Shown in pieces: positions 59,061 through 64,000 of a stretch of DNA of 64,000 nt. The stretch is taken from NCBI GenBank assembly GCA_018398805.1, contig JAGFBZ010002112.1, forward strand, positions 62,001 through 126,000. The letters are read 5' to 3'. This DNA comes from Hirundichthys speculiger (lineage: Eukaryota; Chordata; Actinopteri; Beloniformes; Exocoetidae). Both the position numbers and the translations under genes were made by a program. The notes under the pieces were generated by a model that was not told the DNA's origin, did not search any database, and saw nothing but the letters and a program-made list of their open reading frames with translations. The stretch's first letter is position 1. Each line of letters begins with the position of its first letter.

Positions 59061-60525
59061 GCCATTTAGCTGGTTTTTTGGACACCCTATTTAAAAAAAA
59101 AAAGCCTTTTAACTTTGGTAGTAGACCAGGGGGTGATAAACATGGTATAGCATAAAATATATTATTTATAACAACATAGTTTTTTGCTGCGTCACAATTG
59201 CACTCGTAGAGCCGCAGGACTACCCATTTCTCCTCTTGATGCAATTATTTTATGATAGTTTGGGTTTTAAAGTGTCAGATGAGCAGCCGAAAAATGTAAT
59301 TTGTAGAAAACAACTCCATAAAGAGCAAAACAAAGTGCTTCTTTTGGGGGGGGGGGGGCACTAGCGGCCTTTATTGACACACATATACATGTGTATCAAG
59401 CCCTGGGTGAATAAAAATAGGGACTAGCCTAGTTTTTACCCTATAAAACAAGAAGTCTGCTACAGGATTAAATAGTATAAATACATTAGTTGGTTTTGCC
59501 AGATGATGAAACTAACCATGAATGTACATGCAGACAGATAAATAAATAAATAAATAGGGACTACCCAAATACGGTGAAAATTGAATCCACTAGGTGGCAG
59601 CACCAGTTAAAACCTGTCGTTAATGCTGCATTATGGGGCTTTTGGAGGCTACAAAAACGTCTGGTTTTGAAGAAACAAGACAAATTCAGAAGGCACTGAT
59701 TTAGTGGGAAAGTAAGTCGACATGCTGAACCTCACAAGAAAAACCAGCTTATGTTCCCTTCATTTCTGTCTGGATATTTATAAACTAGACAAGCCAGCAT
59801 TAGGAATTCAAAATGAGACTCGCTAAAACCCTCGTCATCGTTTTCAGAAGTAAAATAAAAAGCTCTTGATGTTGCATCAGATTGTTCATGCTGACCCATT
59901 TACAGCCACCGTCTCTTTAAGTCTAAACGGCAGGTAGCAGATATGTTTAGACTGTAAAATATACATCTGACAAAAAACAGTTTTTCCAGGACAGAAAAGA
60001 AGTAAAATGTATTTTTAATTAAATCCACTGCAGTAGCTCAGCGGCATGAACCTCCTCCTCCTCCTGAGAGTCCGAACTGACAGTGAACATCAAAAAAGGA
60101 TTGTAGAGAGCTGTCTGTTTTTATATTATATTTAGCCATGAAGACCAAAAGGGTGCAGAGTATGAATCTCTGTGAAGCAACTTCAAAGTCGTCTTAAATG
60201 AGTAAATGAGAAGGAGGAGAGAATGAAACCTGAGAAATGGCATGAATCAAAAAAGTGGAGAAAAATGAATGTCCCCAAGGGGAGGACAGACTACGAAGAC
60301 GTTTCAATAACATTTCTGCATCTAGAACAAGAACTCGTCATGTCCAGAGACTGAATAAAATCAACTGGAGAAAGCCTTTGTGACCTTAGCCATACGTTTT
60401 TTTTTTTACCTATGGAGGCTACATTAATTCTGATTGAATCGTTCCATCCATCCTCATTTCAGATTTCTCTACCAGAAGAACTAGTGAAAGGAAGACGAGT
60501 GCCAGAGGAGCAACAGGACTTCCCT
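59061..60525. other. Intronic sequence, no gene recognised
   Basis: No supported gene. It contains a G run (59346-59357) and (AAAT)n (59538-59556). Confidence 0.45.
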
Positions 60526-61125
60526 TCAGGGTTAGGGGTTAGGGTTAGGGTTAGGGGTTAGGGGTTAGGGGTTAGGGGGGTTAGGGGGGTTAGGGGTTAG
60601 GGTTAGGGGTTAGGGTTAGGGTTAGGGTTAGGGGTTAGGGGGGTTAGGGGGGTTAGGGGTTTAGGGTTAGGGTTAGGGGTTTAGGGGTTCGGGGGTTTAG
60701 GGTTAGGGGGGTTAGGGGTAGGGGTTAGGGGGTTCGGGTTCGGGGTTCGGGGGTTCGGGTTAGGGTTCGGGGTTCGGGTTAGGGTTCGGGGTTCGGGTAG
60801 GGGTTCGGGGTTAGGGGTTCGGGGTTCGGGGTTCGGGTTAGGGGTAGGGGTTCGGGGTTCGGGTTAGGGGGTTCGGGGTTCGGGGTTCGGGGGTTCGGGG
60901 TTCGGGGTTAGGGGTTCGGGGTTCGGGGTAGGGGGTTAGGGTTAGGGTTAGGGGGGTTGGGTTCGGGGTTCGGGTTAGGTTAGGGGGGTTAGGGGTTAGG
61001 GGTTCGGGGTTTTAGGGTTCGGTTCGGGGTTTAGGGTTCGGGTTAGGGTTAGGGTTAGGGTTAGGGGTTAGGGTTAGGGTTTAGGGTTAGTTAGGGTTAG
61101 GGGTTAGGGTTAGGGGTTAGGGTTA
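60526..61125. repeat. Telomere-like array with GGGTTA and GGGTTC units
   Basis: About 0.6 kb. The edges are (GGGTTA)n-like; the centre (60675-61045) is dominated by GGGGTTC. G-rich on plus, the same orientation as 13905-14580. Confidence 0.9.
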
Positions 61126-61390
61126 CAACTCTCTGCCCACAGCCAGAGGCAGCCGGGTCAGTGGGGGTCGTATTAGGGGGGCCGTGGCCTCCAGAACCAG
61201 GCCCACCCAGAGCTGCTGCTGGAAGTCTGGTTGGACAATTAAAAGCACAACAAGACATACTGTCTTTCCAATGAGAATAATTAGCTCTCACAGCTCACAT
61301 GTCAAGTTTACTAAATATAAGTAGTTAAAGTGAAGACAACCATTAACGCCACAATTTAGCTGTCAATCAAAAACATGCCACTAAATATTA
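61126..61390. other. Spacer, no feature recognised
   Basis: Unique-looking sequence between the telomere-like array and a hAT element. Confidence 0.4.
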
Positions 61391-61398
61391 TATTATTA

Positions 61399-62470
61399 TA
61401 GGGATGCACGATAACTGTTTTTTTAAACCGATACCAATAATCGATAACACACACATATACCTAAGATCATTACATCAATACTATAAACAAAATCAAAAAT
61501 AGTTTGGACTTTTTAAATGAACAGATATTTATTTTTTCCAATATAAAACTATTGACAAGCCTCTCAAACATTTTCTTAAAGCTATCAAACAAACCTATTT
61601 GATATCTCACATTAACTTAAATAAGGTTCATTACTGACTGATATAAAAAATAAAGGCTCCTTGAACTGATGGAAATACATGCATCAGAATTACTAACTGA
61701 AAAAGATTAACATTTAAAGGATTTTGGCTTGTGGTTCCATTTAAATTAATACCTTTAATTAAAGTAAATGAGGTTCAGTAGTTTTTATTTTTTAATCTCA
61801 TGGAAGCTTTAGATGAGAGGAATGAGGGAGGGGAGGGGAGCACGTTAGCATTAGCTTCCATTAGCTCACATTAGCGTGATTTCAAAACTCCATGGAAGCG
61901 ATTGTTATGTTGTAGGTGGCTGATCAGGTTTTACGTATTAAAGCTTGTGCTTCCCTCCTCGTAGAATTCACTCGGAGGATTCGTCACAAATAACCACCAA
62001 ACTATCTTCTTCTGAAACTTTAACCAAGTTCCACGCCGCCATGTTTGTTGTGATCAGCGCTGTGCTGCAGGCTGCATTCAAGGTGTAACGTAAATTCCTC
62101 CGTTCCATCGTTTGCTAGTCGTTCTTTCAGCCTTTTCTATTTTTTTTTTCTTTTTTATGTGTAACATGTGGGAGAATACTGAGAATATCAATTAAAGTCA
62201 GCAACTACTAAAATTATGACCGAGTTAACGAGTTGTTTTCTGGCATGAGGGGGTATTCTTGATTTTCCTGATTGAGTAATCGTTTTTCTGATTATGCCGA
62301 CGTCACTTGAACATAACATTCACTGCTGGTCATTCAAGGCTCAAAGGGAGCGAGACACTGCTGTGTTGACAGAAATATAAATGTTATCGGGGCTATTCGT
62401 CGTGATATCGGATTTATCGGATGACGTCATAATTTCCTGTTATCGCCCCGATAGTTATCGTGCACCCCTA
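61399..62470 (-). mobile_element. hAT element (1.07 kb), inverted copy of 17387-18506
   Basis: The ends TAGGGATGCACGATAACT and AGTTATCGTGCACCCCTA are flanked by 8-bp duplications TATTATTA (61391-61398, 62471-62478), though the target is itself low-complexity ATT repeat. The interior is the reverse complement of the 17387 copy, including the ACATGGCGGC start region (inverted, near 62037). Non-coding. Confidence 0.85.

Positions 62471-62513
<43 letters not shown>
62471..62513. repeat. (ATT)n microsatellite
   Basis: About 42 bp of ATT abutting the hAT target duplication. Confidence 0.95.
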
Positions 62514-64000
62514 GATTTACATGAACCACCCATCATACAGTTGCCATGGTGTGAAATCTGGAGACCAGATTTAAAATATCTGTATTTCTGCTGTAAAAAT
62601 GGATATAAAGGTCTGTGGATATTGACTCACTTTTAGAGCCAGTCCCTAGTGGTCGTTAGAGGAACAGCAGATATTACCACACCCGCAATGACAGTTTTAC
62701 AAGTTGGCTGTAGTTCTTTGGTCATGTGTGTCTGACATAAATGCAAATATACTAGATGTTAAATATCTACAGCCGATTCCCAGACCCCATCCCACTCACC
62801 CCCCAGCCTTATTTCACCACCTTCACAGGTGGGCTCTACCTGCGACAGATTTATTCACCCTGAAAGGCAGAAACGTCACAGAAACACCCAGAAACTCAAA
62901 TGAAGCCATACATCACTCTCAGTTTAAACTGAAACGTTATGAGAATAAACATGACAACTTATTTACATGTGAGTGTCAGACCGTTGACATCTCATAGAGA
63001 TAAACAAAAAAAATGTCAGAAAGTCTGAAAATAGAGACATTTTAAAAAGAAGACACATTTCTTTGTTCTGGTGGAAAAATAGCTTTGCATTTCAAGTAAC
63101 TTTGACAAAATGTGTTGATAGTGAGCATCTTCTGACACTAAAATAGCTCAACTCCAATTATCCAGAAATAATGCAGAGTTTGGATGTCGCAGGTCAGGTG
63201 AGCGACTGTCAGCTTCTATGAAACGTGTGACGGGTGATAAACTCATTATATCTGCCACTAAAGTCCACCACGAAAACTTAAACAGAAGAAAATGAAAGTT
63301 GTCTGGTAACTGAGAACCATTATCGAGTGCAGACACGATGGTGCTGAGAAAAGAGCTGTTCATTTGAACATAATTTCACTAGACAGGTGATTTCTTTTAG
63401 GTTAAATGCATTTCTGCTCCTGGATGTAAATATGCCCGTTATTTTCCATATTTCCATATTTTCCAAGAATAGACAGTAAAATAACCAGTTGATGGTCAGA
63501 CTCATACAATAAATCAGGGAGCGTATTCATAAAGTCTGATATTTTAACACGAATATTTAGCGCCTTCTAACCAACCGTCTCACTGTCTTTAGTTACGCTG
63601 CCAACGCTGACCCCACGTTAACAGCCGGGCATCACCGTTAACTCAACAAGCTACCTCAATTACTAATTATCAGCATTTATTTTAGTATTGTTTTATCTAC
63701 TGCATCGATTACTGGTTCTGAATATCAGTTTTGATTAATTTTCAATTAATTGCCCAGCCCTAATTCACACTCCACCACTTCCAACATCAGCAAATTGTTC
63801 TGCTGTTCAGATAAGATCATTTGAAATCAGGAGTCTTGGCTTCGTCACCAAAACTGGTGACTGACTGATTTAATGAAACATTAGGATCCTTCACATATAC
63901 GTATACTGCCAAGAACTTGGAAATAAGTCAAAATCCTGCAATACAACAAGAGCTGTGCCTTGTTAGTCTTTGTTGAGTTGTGGTAAAGAAGACAGATTAA
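62514..64000. other. Intronic or upstream sequence, one hAT end fragment
   Basis: No gene recognised. AATTAATTGCCCAGCCCTA ending near 63763 resembles a hAT right end whose partner is not seen. Confidence 0.4.

Overview
This window is vertebrate nuclear DNA, almost certainly from a ray-finned (teleost) fish. It holds five interrupted exons with canonical GT/AG splice sites, long repeat-filled introns, dense (CA)n, (ATCC)n and (AT)n tracts, and many cut-and-paste DNA transposons (hAT, PIF/Harbinger, Tc1/mariner, pogo-like, and one TTAA-flanked type). No bacterial operon, CRISPR array or free-standing intact gene is present.

The only host gene I can support is a Roundabout axon-guidance receptor on the minus strand. 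Five exons encode Ig1 (50062-50388), Ig2 in two halves (11674-11831 and 9815-9935) and Ig3 in two halves (6702-6840 and 3839-3966). Splice phases agree at all four junctions, and every junction uses GT...AG. Ig3 looks most like ROBO3, while Ig1 and Ig2 resemble ROBO2 and ROBO3 about equally, so I call it robo3-like with robo2 as the alternative. The signal-peptide exon should lie upstream (beyond 64000 or unrecognised), and Ig4 onward should lie below position 1. The intron between Ig1 and Ig2 is about 38 kb.

Layout by coordinate: 1-2750 holds a Harbinger element nested in a hAT, then a second hAT carrying a broken MADF-domain fragment. 3.8-11.8 kb holds four exons with a Harbinger-like MITE, three minisatellites and a hAT between them. 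12-21 kb holds hATs, a telomere-like array, a LINE RT fragment, a G/A-rich minisatellite, and a Tc1 pseudogene with a minisatellite grown inside it. 22-32 kb holds Harbinger copies, a hAT with nested elements, and Tc1 relics. 35-46 kb holds hATs with BED-finger remnants, one with a nested TTAA-flanked element, and a 25-bp minisatellite. 47.5-50 kb is a 2.5-kb hairpin-forming 42-bp minisatellite ending about 65 bp from the Ig1 splice donor. 51-64 kb holds an alternating inverted-repeat array, a 15-bp minisatellite split by a transposon, more hATs, a second telomere-like array and microsatellites.

The most notable signals are structural. They include a minisatellite that appears to have been born inside a Tc1 transposase gene and that contains two template-switch hairpins, a MADF fragment with the same frameshift shared by two hAT elements, several non-autonomous elements that keep DNA-binding domains but have lost most or all of the transposase, and minisatellites abutting receptor splice sites. 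I found no convincing new biological system; the long open frames in the tandem arrays are artefacts of unit lengths divisible by three, or of low-complexity arrays with few stops.
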